A DNA stretch of 64,000 nucleotides from Agromyces ramosus (GCF_004216665.1 NZ_SGWY01000001.1:1-64000); one strand, 5' to 3'. Shown: positions 46,893-58,491, numbered from the stretch's first letter. A program made the numbers and translations. Notes: generated from the sequence alone by a model not told the origin.

Positions 46893-49238
46893 CTACTCGG
46901 CGAGCACCGGCTCCGCGAGCTCGGCGCGCACCGCCCGGGTCGCCTCGATGATGTGCTCGAGCGACGCGACGGTCTCGTCGTACCCACGCGTCTTCAGGCC
47001 GCAGTCGGGATTGACCCACAGCTTCGATGCGGGGATCTCCGCGACGGCCCGCTCGAGCAGCGCCTGCACCTCGGCGGCGCTCGGCACGCGCGGCGAGTGG
47101 ATGTCGTAGACACCCGGCCCGATGCCGTGGTCGAACCCGCTCGTCGAGATGTCGTCGACGACCTCCATGCGGCTGCGCGCCGCCTCGATCGAGGTGACGT
47201 CCGCGTCGAGGTTGCGGATCGCGTCGATCACCACGCCGAACTCCGAGTAGCAGAGATGGGTGTGCACCTGCGTCGCGGCGGCCGCGCCGCCAGTGGCGAG
47301 CCGGAAGGAGCCCACCGACCAGTCGAGGTACGCGGGCTGGTCGGCGAGCTTGAGCGGCAGCAGCTCCCGCAGCGCCGGCTCGTCGACCTGGATGACGCGG
47401 ATGCCGGCGGACTCCAGGTCGCCGATCTCGTCGCGCAGGGCGAGGGCCACCTGCCGGGCGGTGTCGCCGAGCGGCTGGTCGTCGCGCACGAACGACCACG
47501 CGAGGATCGTCACGGGCCCGGTGAGCATGCCCTTCACGGGCTTCCCGGTGAGCGACTGGGCGTACGTCGACCACTCCACCGTCATCGGCGCGGGGCGCGA
47601 AACGTCGCCCCAGAGGATGGACGGGCGCGTGCAGCGCGAGCCGTACGACTGCACCCAGCCGTGCTGCGTGACCGCGAAGCCGTCGAGCAGCTCGGCGAAG
47701 TACTGCACCATGTCGTTGCGCTCGGGCTCGCCGTGCACGAGCACGTCGAGGCCGAGCTCCTCCTGCAGCCGGATGACGCGCTCGATCTCCTCGCGCATGA
47801 GGCCCCGGTACTCGCCGTCGGAGAGCTCGCCCTTCACGAGGCGCGCACGTGCCCGGCGGATGTCGCCGGTCTGCGGGAACGAGCCGATGGTCGTGGTCGG
47901 CAGCTCGGGGAGGTCGAGCGACTCCTGCGCCGCGACGCGCTCGTCGTAGGCGGCGCGGCTGAAGTCGCGGTCGGCGAGGGCTGCGAGCCGATCGCGCACC
48001 GCGGGCACGCGCACGCCGGGAGCGCCGGCGCGGTCGGCCAGCGCAGCGGATGCCGCGTCGAGGTCGCCCTCGATCGACTCGCGTCCCTCGGCGAGGCCTC
48101 GCGCGAGCGTCGCGACCTGGGCGACCTTCTGGTCGGCGAAGGCGAGCCAGCTCACGAGGCGTGCGTCGAGGTCGCTCTCGTCGTCGACGTCGTGCGGCAC
48201 GTGCAGGAGCGAGGTCGACGTCGAGACGGCGACCTCGGACGAGAGCGAGCGGAGCGCGTCGGCCCGCTCGAAGGCGTGGGCGAGGTCGCCGCGCCAGATG
48301 TTGTGTCCGTCGATCACGCCGGCGACGAGGGTCTTCGACGCGAGCGACTCCTCGGTCGCGGGGTCGGGGCGCTCGGGCGCCGTGCCGCGCACGAGGTCGA
48401 GGCCGATCGCCTCGATGGGTGCCGCGGCGAGCGGGGGCAGCGCGTCGCCGAGTGCGCCGTACGGCGCGGCGACGAAGATCGCCGGGCGATCCTCGGCCGA
48501 GCCGAGCACGTCGTACGCGACGCCGATCGCGTCGAGCACCCGGTCTCGGGGCTCGTCGATGCTCTCGCTCACGAGCGCGGGCTCGTCGAGCTGGACCCAC
48601 GCGGCACCCGCAGCACGGAGCTCGGCCAGGAGTTCGGCGTACACGGGCACGAGGTCGTCGAGCCGGTCGATCGGTCGGAAGCCGTCGGGGGCACCCTCGG
48701 CGGCCTTCGCCAGGAGCAGGAAGGTGACCGGTCCGACGAGGACCGGGCGGGTCAGGAAGCCGGCCGCCCTCGCCTCGGCGAACTCCGCGAGGATCCGGTC
48801 GGCGTGCAGCGCGAACGCGGTGTCGGGACCGATCTCGGGCACGAGGTAGTGGTAGTTGGAGTCGAACCACTTCGTCATCTCGAGGGGCGCGTCGTCGCCC
48901 TCGCCGCGGGCGATCGTGAAGTACCCGGCGAGGTCGATGCGACCCGCGTCGTCCTGCAGGCGCTGGAATCGCTCGGGCACGGCGCCGACGGCGATCGCGG
49001 CATCGAGCACCTGGTCGTAGTACGAGAACGACTCGGGGATGGACGAGTCGTCGCGGCCGAGGCCGAGCGCCGCGAGGCGCTCCCGCGTCGCCGCGCGGAG
49101 CTCTGCGGCGCGAGCCTCGAGCTCGGCGGCATCGATGGTCCCGGCCCAGAAGGCCTCGACGGCGCGCTTGAGCTCGCGGCGCCGCCCGATTCGCGGGTAG
49201 CCGAGGATCGTCCCGGTGGGGAAGGCGTGTGCGGTCAT
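46893..49238 (-). CDS. metE: Cobalamin-independent methionine synthase
   Basis: Transfers methyl from 5-methyltetrahydropteroyl-triglutamate to homocysteine. 781 aa, double TIM-barrel with N-terminal part [20 protein letters not shown]. Zinc ligands are in [10 protein letters not shown] (His, Cys), and [16 protein letters not shown] supplies the last Cys. [12 protein letters not shown] and [23 protein letters not shown] complete the catalytic barrel. It overlaps metF by 4 nt, so the folate donor and its user are made together. I found no B12 riboswitch upstream. Confidence 0.97.
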   Translation of the reverse strand: MTAHAFPTGTILGYPRIGRRRELKRAVEAFWAGTIDAAELEARAAELRAATRERLAALGLGRDDSSIPESFSYYDQVLDAAIAVGAVPERFQRLQDDAGRIDLAGYFTIARGEGDDAPLEMTKWFDSNYHYLVPEIGPDTAFALHADRILAEFAEARAAGFLTRPVLVGPVTFLLLAKAAEGAPDGFRPIDRLDDLVPVYAELLAELRAAGAAWVQLDEPALVSESIDEPRDRVLDAIGVAYDVLGSAEDRPAIFVAAPYGALGDALPPLAAAPIEAIGLDLVRGTAPERPDPATEESLASKTLVAGVIDGHNIWRGDLAHAFERADALRSLSSEVAVSTSTSLLHVPHDVDDESDLDARLVSWLAFADQKVAQVATLARGLAEGRESIEGDLDAASAALADRAGAPGVRVPAVRDRLAALADRDFSRAAYDERVAAQESLDLPELPTTTIGSFPQTGDIRRARARLVKGELSDGEYRGLMREEIERVIRLQEELGLDVLVHGEPERNDMVQYFAELLDGFAVTQHGWVQSYGSRCTRPSILWGDVSRPAPMTVEWSTYAQSLTGKPVKGMLTGPVTILAWSFVRDDQPLGDTARQVALALRDEIGDLESAGIRVIQVDEPALRELLPLKLADQPAYLDWSVGSFRLATGGAAAATQVHTHLCYSEFGVVIDAIRNLDADVTSIEAARSRMEVVDDISTSGFDHGIGPGVYDIHSPRVPSAAEVQALLERAVAEIPASKLWVNPDCGLKTRGYDETVASLEHIIEATRAVRAELAEPVLAE

Positions 49239-50221
49239 CGTTCTGTGGTGTTCCTCTCATTGACGAGTCGGTCGTTGGCGCCGATTCCGAGCCGGTCGAG
49301 CACGTCGAGCACGGCCTCGTGGCGGTTGAAGGTGTACAGGTGGAGTCCGGGAGCATCGCCGTCGAGCACGTCGGCCGCGAGGCGCGCCGCGTACGCGATG
49401 CCGAGCTCGGCCTGGGCCTCGGGGTCGGGCTCGATCTCGAGGTCGATCTCGAGTTCGGCGGGCGGCTCGACCCCGGTGAGCTCGGTGAGTCGCCTGAGCC
49501 GCGCGGGCGTGGTCACCGGCATGATGCCGGGCAGGATGGGGATGGTCACACCGGCAGCGCGGGCGCGCGCGACGAATCCCAGGTAGTCGTCGGCGTGCCA
49601 GAACAGCTGCGTGATCGCCAGGTTCGCGCCCGCGATCTCCTTGGCGAGCAGGGTGTCGACATCCTGCGCGGGGCCACGGGAGCGCGGATGCCCCGTCGGG
49701 AAGGCGGCGACGGCGACCCGCTCGGGCCGCGGCCGCTCTCCGATCTGGCTGACCCCGGGCAGGCCGGGAATGCCCACCTGCGCGAACGGCTCGCGTTCCT
49801 CCTGCACGCGGTGGATGAGCTGCACCAGCTCGGCCGCGCTGTCGAGGTCGCGGATGCCCGCGTCGGGGTCGGCGCCCTCGGGCGGATCGCCCCGCAGGGC
49901 GAGGAAGCTCGTGATGCCCGCATCGAGGAACTCCCGCACGAGGCGGTTGGCCTCGGCGTGCGACGAGCCCACGCAGGTGAGGTGCGCCATCGGCTCGACG
50001 TCGGTGTGCTCGAGCATGTAGCGGAGCACCGTGAGCGATCGATCCCGCGAGGAGCCGCCCGCGCCGAACGTCACCGAGATGAACGCCGGATCCGCCTCCG
50101 CGAGGCGGTCGATCGTGCGCCCCAGCGCGAGCGCCGCGGCATCCGTTCGCGGCGGGAACAGCTCGAACGAGACCGACGGCCGACAGTCGGCGCCCCCGGC
50201 ATCCTGTCCGGTCTCTGCCAT
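49235..50221 (-). CDS. metF: 5,10-methylenetetrahydrofolate reductase
   Basis: 328-aa FAD enzyme that makes 5-methyl-THF, the methyl donor for Met[14 protein letters not shown] near the N-terminus, [32 protein letters not shown] (here starting HLTC) and [10 protein letters not shown] are conserved MTHFR segments. The ATG at 50221 follows CAGGAGCACC. First gene of metFE, behind a leader of about 140 nt. Confidence 0.95.
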   Translation of the reverse strand: MAETGQDAGGADCRPSVSFELFPPRTDAAALALGRTIDRLAEADPAFISVTFGAGGSSRDRSLTVLRYMLEHTDVEPMAHLTCVGSSHAEANRLVREFLDAGITSFLALRGDPPEGADPDAGIRDLDSAAELVQLIHRVQEEREPFAQVGIPGLPGVSQIGERPRPERVAVAAFPTGHPRSRGPAQDVDTLLAKEIAGANLAITQLFWHADDYLGFVARARAAGVTIPILPGIMPVTTPARLRRLTELTGVEPPAELEIDLEIEPDPEAQAELGIAYAARLAADVLDGDAPGLHLYTFNRHEAVLDVLDRLGIGANDRLVNERNTTER

Positions 50222-50306
50222 GGTGCTCCTGCGTGGCGTGCCGGTTCGGCGGAAGCACGGCAGGCCGCGTCCCCCGGCCGTTCGGCGGGTGGGTGTCGCG
50301 GGCGGG

Positions 50307-50340
50307 TGCCGGGCTCGGCGGTCGCTCCTGGTGCCCGGCA
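50307..50340 (-). promoter_or_regulatory. Hairpin in the metF leader
   Basis: A perfect 8-bp stem (50307-50314 with 50333-50340) with an 18-nt loop containing AGGAGCGACCG. It lies early in the roughly 140-nt leader. It may be part of a cis-regulatory element, but I could not match it to the SAM, SAH or cobalamin riboswitch consensus. Confidence 0.4.
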
Positions 50341-50368
50341 TCCGGCCGTGCACCGACGATCACCAGCG

Positions 50369-50397
50369 ACGATACGCCTTCACCCGGCCGATGTGGA
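50369..50397 (-). promoter_or_regulatory. Candidate promoter of metFE
   Basis: -35 TCCACA (50397-50392), 17-nt spacer, -10 TATCGT (50374-50369). It predicts a start near 50362. Confidence 0.45.
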
Positions 50398-50450
50398 CAC
50401 TGTGACGCGGCGTGACGGCACGAATGGGACGATCGGCACCCCGGCGATCA

Positions 50451-50470
50451 CCGAGGCCAGGACGCCTCGG
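50451..50470 (-). terminator. Terminator-like hairpin after hflX
   Basis: Perfect 7-bp stem (50451-50457 with 50464-50470), 6-nt loop, 6 nt past the hflX stop, no U-tract. Confidence 0.5.
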
Positions 50471-50476
50471 GGGCCG

Positions 50477-52006
50477 TCAGGCGGTCGCGGATGCCGCGGC
50501 GAACTCGGCGAGCTGGGCGGCCTGCTCGGGCGACGCCAGCGCGCGGATGCGCGTGCCGTCCTCGACGTATCCGACCGAGAGCACGCGACCCGTCTCATGC
50601 AGCGTGGACACGACGTCGCCCCGGTCGTACGGCACGAGCAGGTCGACCTCGACGGCGGGGTCGGGCAGCATCCGCGCGACCGCCTCGAGCACGTCGGCGA
50701 TGCCCTCGCCGGTGCGCGCGGAGGCGAAGACCGCACCCGGCTCGAGGCCGCGGAGCACCAGGCGATCCTCGGGCGTGATCAGGTCGGCCTTGTTGAAGAC
50801 GACGAGCTCGGGGATGGCGCGGGCGCCGACCTCGCCGATGACGTCGCGCACGGTGGCGATCTGCCCGGCGGGGTCGGGGTGGGCCGCGTCGACGACGTGC
50901 ACGATGAGATCGGCGTCGCCGACCTCCTCGAGCGTCGACCGGAAGGCCTCGACGAGCTGGTGCGGGAGGTTGCGCACGAAGCCGACGGTGTCGGCGATGG
51001 TGTACACGCGCCCGTCGGCGGTGGTGTTGCGGCGCACCGTGGCGTCGAGCGTGGCGAACAGCGCGTTCTCGACGAGCACGCCCGCGCCCGTGATGCGGTT
51101 GAGGAGGCTCGACTTGCCCGCGTTGGTGTAGCCCGCGATCGCGACCGAGGGGACGGCGTTGCGACGGCGGTTGGCGCGCTTGGCCTCGCGCGCGGGCTTC
51201 ATGCCGGCGATCTGCTTGCGGAGCTTCGCCATGCGCGAGTGGATGCGACGGCGATCGAGTTCGATCTTCGTCTCACCCGGACCACGCGAACCCATGCCGG
51301 CGCCCGCCCCGCCCACCTGGCCACCGGCCTGGCGGGACATGGACTCGCCCCAACCGCGAAGTCGCGGGAGCAGGTACTCGAGTTGCGCGAGTTCGACCTG
51401 CGCCTTGCCCTCGCGGCTCTTCGCGTGCTGGCTGAAGATGTCGAGGATGACGGCCGTGCGGTCGATGACCTTGACCTTCACGACGTCCTCCAGCGCACGG
51501 CGCTGGCTGGGGGCGAGCTCGGTGTCGGCGATCACGGTGTCGGCGCCGAGCGCGGCGACGACGTGCCGCAGCTCCTCGGCCTTGCCGCTGCCGAGGTACG
51601 TGCTGGGGTCGGGATTCGGGCGGCGCTGCAGGAGCCCGTCGAGGACGCGCGCGCCCGCCGTCTCGGCGAGGGCCGCGAGCTCGCGCATCGAGTTCTCCGC
51701 GTCGTCCTGCGACCCCTGCGCGTACACGCCGATGAGCACGACGTTCTCCAGTCGGAGCTGCCGGTACTCGACCTCGGTGACGTCCTCGAGCTCGGTGGAG
51801 AGCCCGCCGACGCGGCGGAGCGCCGCACGCTCCTCACGGTCGTACTGCTCGCCGTCGGTCGTGTCGCCTGCCGCGGCATCCGACCAGTCCCGCTGGATCG
51901 CCGAGGCGTCACCGGCACCGAACCGGGCCATGCCCGCCTTCGACTCCGCGCTGCGCAACACCCGCTCGACGGCGTCGTCTGCGGTGGTGTGTTCGCCTTC
52001 GTTCAT
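50477..52006 (-). CDS. hflX: Ribosome-associated GTPase HflX
   Basis: 509-aa GTPase that splits stalled or hibernating ribosomes in related bacteria. The N-terminal HflX domain (YLGSGKAEELR, ELAPSQRRALED) is followed by the Gly-rich GPGETKIELDRRRI helix region, then the G domain with G1 IAGYTNAGKSSLLN, G3 ADTVGFVRNLP and G4 NKADL. The 60-residue acidic N-terminal extension is common in actinobacteria. ATG 52006 is 7 nt after TAGGGT, so the mRNA is probably leaderless. It is divergent from a methyltransferase gene 42 nt away. Confidence 0.95.
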   Translation of the reverse strand: MNEGEHTTADDAVERVLRSAESKAGMARFGAGDASAIQRDWSDAAAGDTTDGEQYDREERAALRRVGGLSTELEDVTEVEYRQLRLENVVLIGVYAQGSQDDAENSMRELAALAETAGARVLDGLLQRRPNPDPSTYLGSGKAEELRHVVAALGADTVIADTELAPSQRRALEDVVKVKVIDRTAVILDIFSQHAKSREGKAQVELAQLEYLLPRLRGWGESMSRQAGGQVGGAGAGMGSRGPGETKIELDRRRIHSRMAKLRKQIAGMKPAREAKRANRRRNAVPSVAIAGYTNAGKSSLLNRITGAGVLVENALFATLDATVRRNTTADGRVYTIADTVGFVRNLPHQLVEAFRSTLEEVGDADLIVHVVDAAHPDPAGQIATVRDVIGEVGARAIPELVVFNKADLITPEDRLVLRGLEPGAVFASARTGEGIADVLEAVARMLPDPAVEVDLLVPYDRGDVVSTLHETGRVLSVGYVEDGTRIRALASPEQAAQLAEFAAASATA

Positions 52007-52013
52007 CCTGTCA

Positions 52014-52042
52014 ACCCTACTTCTCTTCGTGTGCGATAGCTT
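52014..52042. promoter_or_regulatory. Divergent leaderless -10 hexamers of hflX and the methyltransferase gene
   Basis: TAGGGT on the minus strand (52019-52014, 7 nt before the hflX ATG) and TAGCTT on the plus strand (52037-52042, 6 nt before the ATG at 52049) lie 17 nt apart in the 42-nt gap. The two promoters must share upstream space. Confidence 0.4.
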
Positions 52043-52048
52043 GCTTGC

Positions 52049-52672
52049 ATGAGCTCCGACCACTACTTCTCCCCCTCGCCTCGGAGCGACTCCAGCACCC
52101 GCACCATCCGTGCCCGGCTGGCCGGCCGCGACCTCGACGTGCTCACGTCGGCCGGTGTCTTCAGCCCCGAGCACCTCGACCAGGGCACTCGCGTGCTCCT
52201 CGACGAGGTTCCCGCGCCGCCCCCCTCCGGGCACCTGCTCGACCTCGGCGCCGGATGGGGCCCGATCGCGATCAGCCTCGCGCTGCGGTCACCGGATGCC
52301 ACGGTGTGGGCCGTCGACGTCAACGAGCGCGCGCTCGGCCTCGTGCGACGCAACTGCGCCCGGCTCGGCATCTCCAATGTCAACGCCGTGCTGCCCTCCG
52401 ATGTTCCCGGCGAGCTGCGGTTCGCCACGATCTGGTCGAATCCGCCGATCCGCGTCGGGAAGCAGGAGCTGCACGCGATGCTCGAGCAGTGGCTTCCCCG
52501 ACTCGACGACGACGCGACGGCCTGGCTCGTGGTGGCCAAGCACCTCGGCGCCGAGTCGCTGCAGCGCTGGATCGCCGATTCACTGGGCCTCGAGGTCGAG
52601 CGAGCGGCGAACTCCAAGGGCTTCCGGGTGCTGGCGGCGCGGAGTGCGGGGGACTCGGCCGGCGGAATCTGA
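52049..52672 (+). CDS. Class I SAM methyltransferase (RsmC/small-domain MTS type)
   Basis: 207-aa methyltransferase. DHYFSPSPRS at the N-terminus, the SAM site LLDLGAGWGPIAISLAL (about residue 63), VDVNERAL, and the catalytic SNPPIRVGKQ (about 130) place it in the MTS family that methylates the exocyclic amine of guanine in rRNA. The exact target is unassigned. It is probably leaderless (TAGCTT 6 nt upstream). Convergent with dapF, 9 nt between stops. Confidence 0.9.
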   Translation: MSSDHYFSPSPRSDSSTRTIRARLAGRDLDVLTSAGVFSPEHLDQGTRVLLDEVPAPPPSGHLLDLGAGWGPIAISLALRSPDATVWAVDVNERALGLVRRNCARLGISNVNAVLPSDVPGELRFATIWSNPPIRVGKQELHAMLEQWLPRLDDDATAWLVVAKHLGAESLQRWIADSLGLEVERAANSKGFRVLAARSAGDSAGGI

Positions 52673-52681
52673 CGTCGCGGA

Positions 52682-53563
52682 TCAGGCGAGGCTGAGCACC
52701 CCGTCGAAGACGAGCTCGGCCGGACCGGCCAGCGCCACGTGCTCGCCGTCGTCGGCCTGGAACATCCGCACGCCGAGCACGCCGCCGGGCACCTGCACGC
52801 GCCAGTCGTTCGGCGCGGACTCGCCCGCCCAGTACCGCACGGCGAGCGCCGAGGCGACCGCGCCGGTGCCGCACGAGAGCGTCTCGCCCGACCCGCGCTC
52901 GTGCACCCGCATGCGGATCCGACCGACGCCGTCTTCGACGAGCGGCTCGGCCGGAACGACGAACTCGATGTTCGCGCCCGCCTCGGGGGCCGGATCGAGG
53001 ATCGGCTGGTAGGCGAGGTCGAGCCCGTCGAGCTCGCCGTCGTCGGCCAGCGCGACCACGACATGTGGGTTGCCGACGTCGATGCCGAGGCCGGGCCGTG
53101 CCACCGGGAGGCTCTTGGCACGCACGAGCGGCTCGCCGCCGTCGAGGCGCCACGTGCCGAGGTCGGCCTGGAAGCCGGTGGCGGTGCGTCGCACGCTGCG
53201 CACGCCCGCCCGCGTGCCGATCGCGATCGAACCGCCGGGCGGCAGCTCGGCGAGACCCTGGTCGAGGAGGTAGCTCGTGAAGACGCGGATGCCGTTCCCG
53301 CACATCTCCGACACCGTGCCGTCGGCGTTCCAGTAGTCCATGAACCAGACCGCCGACGGGTCCTCGGCGAGGGCGGATGCCCCGTCGTCGAGGTTGCGGG
53401 AGCGCACGGCGCGGATGACGCCGTCGGCGCCGACGCCGAACCGGCGGTCGCAGACGGCCGCGATCTGCGTGGGCGTGAGCTCGGTGTCGCCCTCGGGGTC
53501 GCTGAAGAGCACGAAGTCGTTGCCGGTGCCCTGCCCCTTGGTGAATCGCAGATCGAAGGACAT
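52682..53563 (-). CDS. dapF: Diaminopimelate epimerase
   Basis: 293-aa cofactor-free racemase converting LL- to meso-diaminopimelate for lysine and peptidoglycan. The two catalytic cysteines lie in [11 protein letters not shown] and [24 protein letters not shown] at the N-terminus is typical. Start ATG 53563 is 6 nt after TAGACT, which overlaps the miaA stop codon, so dapF has its own leaderless-type promoter inside the end of miaA. Confidence 0.96.
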   Translation of the reverse strand: MSFDLRFTKGQGTGNDFVLFSDPEGDTELTPTQIAAVCDRRFGVGADGVIRAVRSRNLDDGASALAEDPSAVWFMDYWNADGTVSEMCGNGIRVFTSYLLDQGLAELPPGGSIAIGTRAGVRSVRRTATGFQADLGTWRLDGGEPLVRAKSLPVARPGLGIDVGNPHVVVALADDGELDGLDLAYQPILDPAPEAGANIEFVVPAEPLVEDGVGRIRMRVHERGSGETLSCGTGAVASALAVRYWAGESAPNDWRVQVPGGVLGVRMFQADDGEHVALAGPAELVFDGVLSLA

Positions 53564-53567
53564 TCGA

Positions 53568-54488
53568 TCAGTCTAGGGCCGCCTGGCGGGCGAGTTCCGC
53601 GCCCCGGGCGGCGACGTCGTCGGCGTCGATCGTCGTCGCCTCCCGGTAGCGGCCGAACCAGCTCACCTGGCGCCTGGCGTAGGTGCGCGTGAGCTGCTGC
53701 GTCTCGGCGATCGCGTCGGCCCGGGACATCCGGCCCTGCAGCTCGGCGAGGGCCTGAGCGTACCCGATCGCGCGGCGCGCGGTCACACCGCGTTCGATGC
53801 CGAGTGGCACGAGACCGCGGACCTCGTCGACGAGCCCGTCGCGCCACATACCGGCGGCGCGTGCGTCGAGTCGCTCCACGAGTCTCGCCCGGTCGCTGCG
53901 GAGGTGCACGATCCGATGCGGGCGCCACGCCACCGGCTCCTCGGGCAGGCGCGCCGCCTTCGGCTCCCCCGTGACCTCGATCACCTCGAGCGCCCGAACG
54001 ATCCGACGTCCGTTCTGGGCGTCGACGCTCGCGGCCGTCTCGGGGTCGATCGAGCGCAGCCGCGCGTGCAGGAGCCCCGGGCCGAGCTCGGCGAGCTCCT
54101 GCTCGAGCCTGGCGCGGACCGCGGCATCCGTGCCCGGGAACCGGAAGTCGTGGATGACCGACGAGACGTACAGGCCCGACCCCCCGACGAGCAGGGCGAC
54201 GCCGTCGCGGGCGAGGATGTCGTCGATCGCCACGCGGGCGGCCGGCTGGTATGCGGCGGCCGACGCCTCCTCGGTGACCTCGAGCACGTCGAGGAGGTGG
54301 TGGGGCACACCGCGACGCGCGCCGATCGGGAGCTTGGCGGTGCCGATGTCCATTCCGCGGTAGAGCTGCATGGCGTCGGCGTTCACGACCTCGGCGACGC
54401 GTCCGACGCGGTCGAATGCCGCGGCGAGGTCGAGCGCGAAGTCGGACTTGCCCGTGCCGGTCGCCCCGACGATCGCGATGAGCGTCAC
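53568..54488 (-). CDS. miaA: tRNA dimethylallyltransferase
   Basis: 306-aa enzyme adding a dimethylallyl group to A37 of tRNAs that read UNN codons. The P-loop GATGTGKS is at residues 8-15, [17 protein letters not shown] follows, and [11 protein letters not shown] lies near the C-terminus. The GTG at 54488 is 1 nt from the miaB stop. Its product is the substrate of MiaB, encoded next to it. Confidence 0.96.
   Translation of the reverse strand: MTLIAIVGATGTGKSDFALDLAAAFDRVGRVAEVVNADAMQLYRGMDIGTAKLPIGARRGVPHHLLDVLEVTEEASAAAYQPAARVAIDDILARDGVALLVGGSGLYVSSVIHDFRFPGTDAAVRARLEQELAELGPGLLHARLRSIDPETAASVDAQNGRRIVRALEVIEVTGEPKAARLPEEPVAWRPHRIVHLRSDRARLVERLDARAAGMWRDGLVDEVRGLVPLGIERGVTARRAIGYAQALAELQGRMSRADAIAETQQLTRTYARRQVSWFGRYREATTIDADDVAARGAELARQAALD
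53570..53575 (-). promoter_or_regulatory. -10 hexamer of dapF inside the miaA 3' end
   Basis: TAGACT on the minus strand, 6 nt before the dapF ATG. Confidence 0.4.
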
Positions 54489-54489
54489 G

Positions 54490-56082
54490 TCAGCGCTGTG
54501 CGTCGCTGGGATCGTAGATGGGCATGGTGCCCACGCCGGGCGCGACGAGGGGCTCCGTGCCACGGGCACGCAGCGTGGGGAGGCCCAGCGACACGCGACC
54601 GGCATCGGATGCCCCGGTGGCCGGCACGGCGCAGCTCTCGGCCTGCATCCGGTCCCACGCGTCGCCCGCTCGCGTACGGCGGATCCGCAGGGGCGCATCG
54701 TCGACGGAGTCGGCCAGGAGGTGGAACGGGGCGGCCTGCGTGATGGTCACCGACACCACGTCGCCGGGGCGCGGCAGTTCGGAGCCGGCGGGCACCTCGA
54801 AGTGGACGAGGCGGCTGTCTTCGGCTCGGCCGCTGAGTCGGTGCGTCTCGGCGTCCTTCTTGCCCTCGCCGGTCGCGACGAGCACCTCGACCGCTCGGCC
54901 CACGAGACGCTGGTTCTCCTCCCACGAGATGCGCTCCTGCAGCGCGATGAGGCGCTCGTAGCGGTCCTGCACCACCGCCTTGGGCACCTGCTCGTCCATC
55001 GTGGCCGCGGGCGTGCCGGGGCGGATCGAGTATTGGAAGGTGAACGCCGAGGCGAAGCGCGCCGCCTCGACCACGCGGAGCGTCTCCTGGAAGTCCTCCT
55101 CGGTCTCACCCGGGAAGCCCACGATGATGTCGGTGGAGATGGCCGCATTCGGGATGCGGGCTCGGACCCGGTCGAGGATGCCGAGGAACTTCTCGGAGCG
55201 GTACGACCGACGCATCGCCTTCAGGATGCGGTCGGACCCGGACTGGAGCGGCATGTGCAACTGGGGCATGACGGCGGGCGTCTCGGCCATGGCGTCGATG
55301 ACGTCGTCGGTGAAGGCGGCCGGGTGGGGGCTGGTGAAGCGGATGCGCTCGAGGCCCTCGATCTGTCCGGCCGCGCGGAGCAACTTGCCGAAGGCCTGCC
55401 GGTCGCCGAACTCGACGCCGTACGAGTTGACGTTCTGGCCGAGCAGGGTGACCTCGACGGCACCGTCGTCGACGAGCGCCTGGATCTCGGCGAGGACGTC
55501 GCCCGGGCGGCGGTCTTTCTCCTTGCCGCGGAGCGCGGGCACGATGCAGAACGTGCACGTGTTGTTGCAGCCGACGGAGATGGAGACCCAGCCGCTGTAG
55601 CTCGAGTCGCGCTTGGTCGGCAGGGTCGACGGGAACACCTCGAGGGCGTCGAGGATCTCCAGTTGCGCCTCGTCGTTGTGCCGCGCCCGCTCGAGCAGCC
55701 TCGGCAGCGAACCCATGTTGTGCGTGCCGAACACGACGTCGACCCAGGGTGCCTTCTCGAGGATGACGTTCTTGTCCTTCTGCGCGAGGCAGCCGCCCAC
55801 GGCGATCTGCATGCCCACGTGCCGGCGCTTCACCCCGGCGAGGTGTCCGAGGTTGCCGTAGAGCTTGTTGTCGGCGTTCTCGCGGACGGCGCACGTGTTG
55901 ATCACGACGATGTCGGGCTCCGCGCCATCGGCCGGCACGTATCCTGCCGCCTCGAGCGATCCGCTCAGCCGCTCGGAGTCGTGCACGTTCATCTGGCAGC
56001 CGAACGTGCGCACCTCGTAGGTGCGGGGCGCGGGCGCCGAGTCAGTGGCCTCGACTGCCGAGGCCTCGCGAAGGGTGCTCAT
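54490..56082 (-). CDS. miaB: tRNA-2-methylthio-N6-dimethylallyladenosine synthase
   Basis: 530-aa radical-SAM methylthiotransferase. The N-terminal MTTase domain holds cluster cysteines in [14 protein letters not shown] and GGCLAQKD. The radical-SAM CxxxCxxC is CNNTCTFC (about residue 172), and a TRAM domain follows near 400-465. The last 60 residues are an extension seen in actinobacteria. ATG 56082 is 9 nt after TAAACT, which lies in the end of recX. Confidence 0.96.
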   Translation of the reverse strand: MSTLREASAVEATDSAPAPRTYEVRTFGCQMNVHDSERLSGSLEAAGYVPADGAEPDIVVINTCAVRENADNKLYGNLGHLAGVKRRHVGMQIAVGGCLAQKDKNVILEKAPWVDVVFGTHNMGSLPRLLERARHNDEAQLEILDALEVFPSTLPTKRDSSYSGWVSISVGCNNTCTFCIVPALRGKEKDRRPGDVLAEIQALVDDGAVEVTLLGQNVNSYGVEFGDRQAFGKLLRAAGQIEGLERIRFTSPHPAAFTDDVIDAMAETPAVMPQLHMPLQSGSDRILKAMRRSYRSEKFLGILDRVRARIPNAAISTDIIVGFPGETEEDFQETLRVVEAARFASAFTFQYSIRPGTPAATMDEQVPKAVVQDRYERLIALQERISWEENQRLVGRAVEVLVATGEGKKDAETHRLSGRAEDSRLVHFEVPAGSELPRPGDVVSVTITQAAPFHLLADSVDDAPLRIRRTRAGDAWDRMQAESCAVPATGASDAGRVSLGLPTLRARGTEPLVAPGVGTMPIYDPSDAQR

Positions 56083-56094
56083 GATCGCACCAGT

Positions 56095-56832
56095 TTACGA
56101 GCCATCGGCGGACAACGCCGCCGTCACCGCCTCGCGCACCACGTCGCCCGGGTAGCCGCGCCGCTGGAGGAACGCGGAGAGGCGACGCTCGGCGGTCTGC
56201 CGGTCGAGTCCCGACAGCTGTCGCACCCGCCGCTCGGCGACCTCGAGCGCGTTGCGACGCTCGACCTCGGGATCGAGTTCATCGACGGCGGCGCGGGCCG
56301 CGCTGGCGTCGACACCTCGGCGGGAGAGCTCCTGCAGGATCGCACCGCTGCCGCGCCCGCGGCGCGCGCCGTTCACGTGCACCAGCTGTTCGGCCAGTCG
56401 CGCGTCGTCGAGGTAGCCGAAGCGCTCGTAGCGCTCGATCCACTCCTCGATCTCGCTTTCGTCGAGGCCGTGCTCTGCGAGCACCGAACGGACCTCGGCG
56501 ACCGACAGCGCGGAACGACGGAGCCGCGACACGACCAGCCGGTCGATGCGCGCATCGCGCTCCGCTCCGGTCTCATCGGGGTCATCGGCGACGATCGCGA
56601 ATCGCGAACGCCGACGCTCCGCACGTCGCGCGGCGCCGCTCGGATCCCCGAAGCGGGATCGGCCGGCCGGCGTGGCCTCCGCCCGCCGCGGCTCCGCATC
56701 GGGTTCGGCTCCCTCGGCCGCCTCGGTTGCCCGAGCGGGATCGGCCGGTGCCGATTGCTCGGGCGCGGGTTCGGCGGGCGTCGCCCACGGCAGGTACGAG
56801 ACCGGGGCGAGGTGCTCGGATGCGTCGCTCAT
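56095..56832 (-). CDS. recX: RecX regulatory protein
   Basis: 245-aa modulator that binds RecA filaments and limits RecA activity. The RecX three-helix repeats occupy residues about 95-245 (ALSVAEVRSVLAEHGLDESEIEEW, GYLDDARLAEQLV, YPGDVVREAV). The first 90 residues are an acidic, Ala/Pro-rich extension. ATG 56832 has GAGGAGTGAG before it and lies 34 nt after recA, in the same operon. Confidence 0.93.
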   Translation of the reverse strand: MSDASEHLAPVSYLPWATPAEPAPEQSAPADPARATEAAEGAEPDAEPRRAEATPAGRSRFGDPSGAARRAERRRSRFAIVADDPDETGAERDARIDRLVVSRLRRSALSVAEVRSVLAEHGLDESEIEEWIERYERFGYLDDARLAEQLVHVNGARRGRGSGAILQELSRRGVDASAARAAVDELDPEVERRNALEVAERRVRQLSGLDRQTAERRLSAFLQRRGYPGDVVREAVTAALSADGS

Positions 56833-56866
56833 CTCACTCCTCTCCCCGATCTGGTTGATGCGACGC

Positions 56867-57934
<1,068 letters not shown>

Positions 57935-58128
57935 GTGCTGGCTCCCTCGTGCTCGATGCGGCTGCCTCTAGGCTGTCGTTCCACGTTGCGGGCCGTGACC
58001 CGCGGCGTCTCGCGACAAGGCGTCTGCGGTGTGTTCCGACGCTTCGACCGTATGGCCGCCCACCGACATCCGGAGCCCCGAGAGGTGGGATGTGGAAGGA
58101 CGCGTCGTTCCTCCTGCTGTCGAGGACG

Positions 58129-58159
58129 AGCCTAGCCGAGCATCCGAACGGATGTTCGA
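58129..58159 (-). promoter_or_regulatory. recA promoter and SOS box
   Basis: The 16-mer CCGAACGGATGTTCGA (58144-58159) contains the exact CGAAC-N4-GTTCG LexA motif. A -10 hexamer TAGGCT (58134-58129) lies 9 nt downstream on the minus strand, placing the operator over the -35 region. Confidence 0.75.
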
Positions 58160-58196
58160 AGACACGCCCGCGTGTCGAACACCTCTTCGGGCGCGG

Positions 58197-58427
58197 TCAG
58201 CCGCGACGGCCGGGCTCGCGTCGCCCCACGCCGTGTCGTCGCTCAGGCGGCACGTCGGTGGCCTCGCAGAGCGCGAGCCACACGTCTCGTGGCGCCACGC
58301 CGGCCGCGAGCGCCTCACGGGCGGTGCGGCCGCCCATCCCGGTGAGCACCAGGTCGTTGACCACGACGCTTCCGTAGCCGGCGCCGAACTCCTCGTCGAC
58401 GGCGATCTGGAACTCGCTCAGCTTCAT
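58197..58427 (-). CDS. DUF3046 protein
   Basis: 76-aa small protein of unknown function found next to recA in many actinobacteria. MKLSEFQIAVDEEFGAGYG and LADLGG-like GMGGRTAREALAAGVAPRDVWLALC are the conserved parts. It lies between the clgR-like gene and the recA promoter and is followed by the SOS box 38 nt beyond its stop. A GGAGAC site precedes the ATG. Confidence 0.88.
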   Translation of the reverse strand: MKLSEFQIAVDEEFGAGYGSVVVNDLVLTGMGGRTAREALAAGVAPRDVWLALCEATDVPPERRHGVGRREPGRRG

Positions 58428-58450
58428 CGATCGTCTCCGGACATGCGATC

Positions 58451-58470
58451 GGCCGGTCCGAAGACCGGCC
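58451..58470 (-). terminator. Hairpin with UUCG tetraloop between the clgR-like and DUF3046 genes
   Basis: A perfect 8-bp stem (58451-58458 with 58463-58470) closed by a C(UUCG)G loop when read on the minus strand, 21 nt past the clgR-like stop. Extra-stable; no U-tract. Probably ends or attenuates the upstream transcript. Confidence 0.6.
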
Positions 58471-58491
58471 GACGCGTTGCAATGTACTGGG

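Noticed and set aside
50222-50368. SAM, SAH or cobalamin riboswitch upstream of metF
   Set aside because: I could not find the conserved core strings of these classes by eye. Only generic G/C stems are visible.
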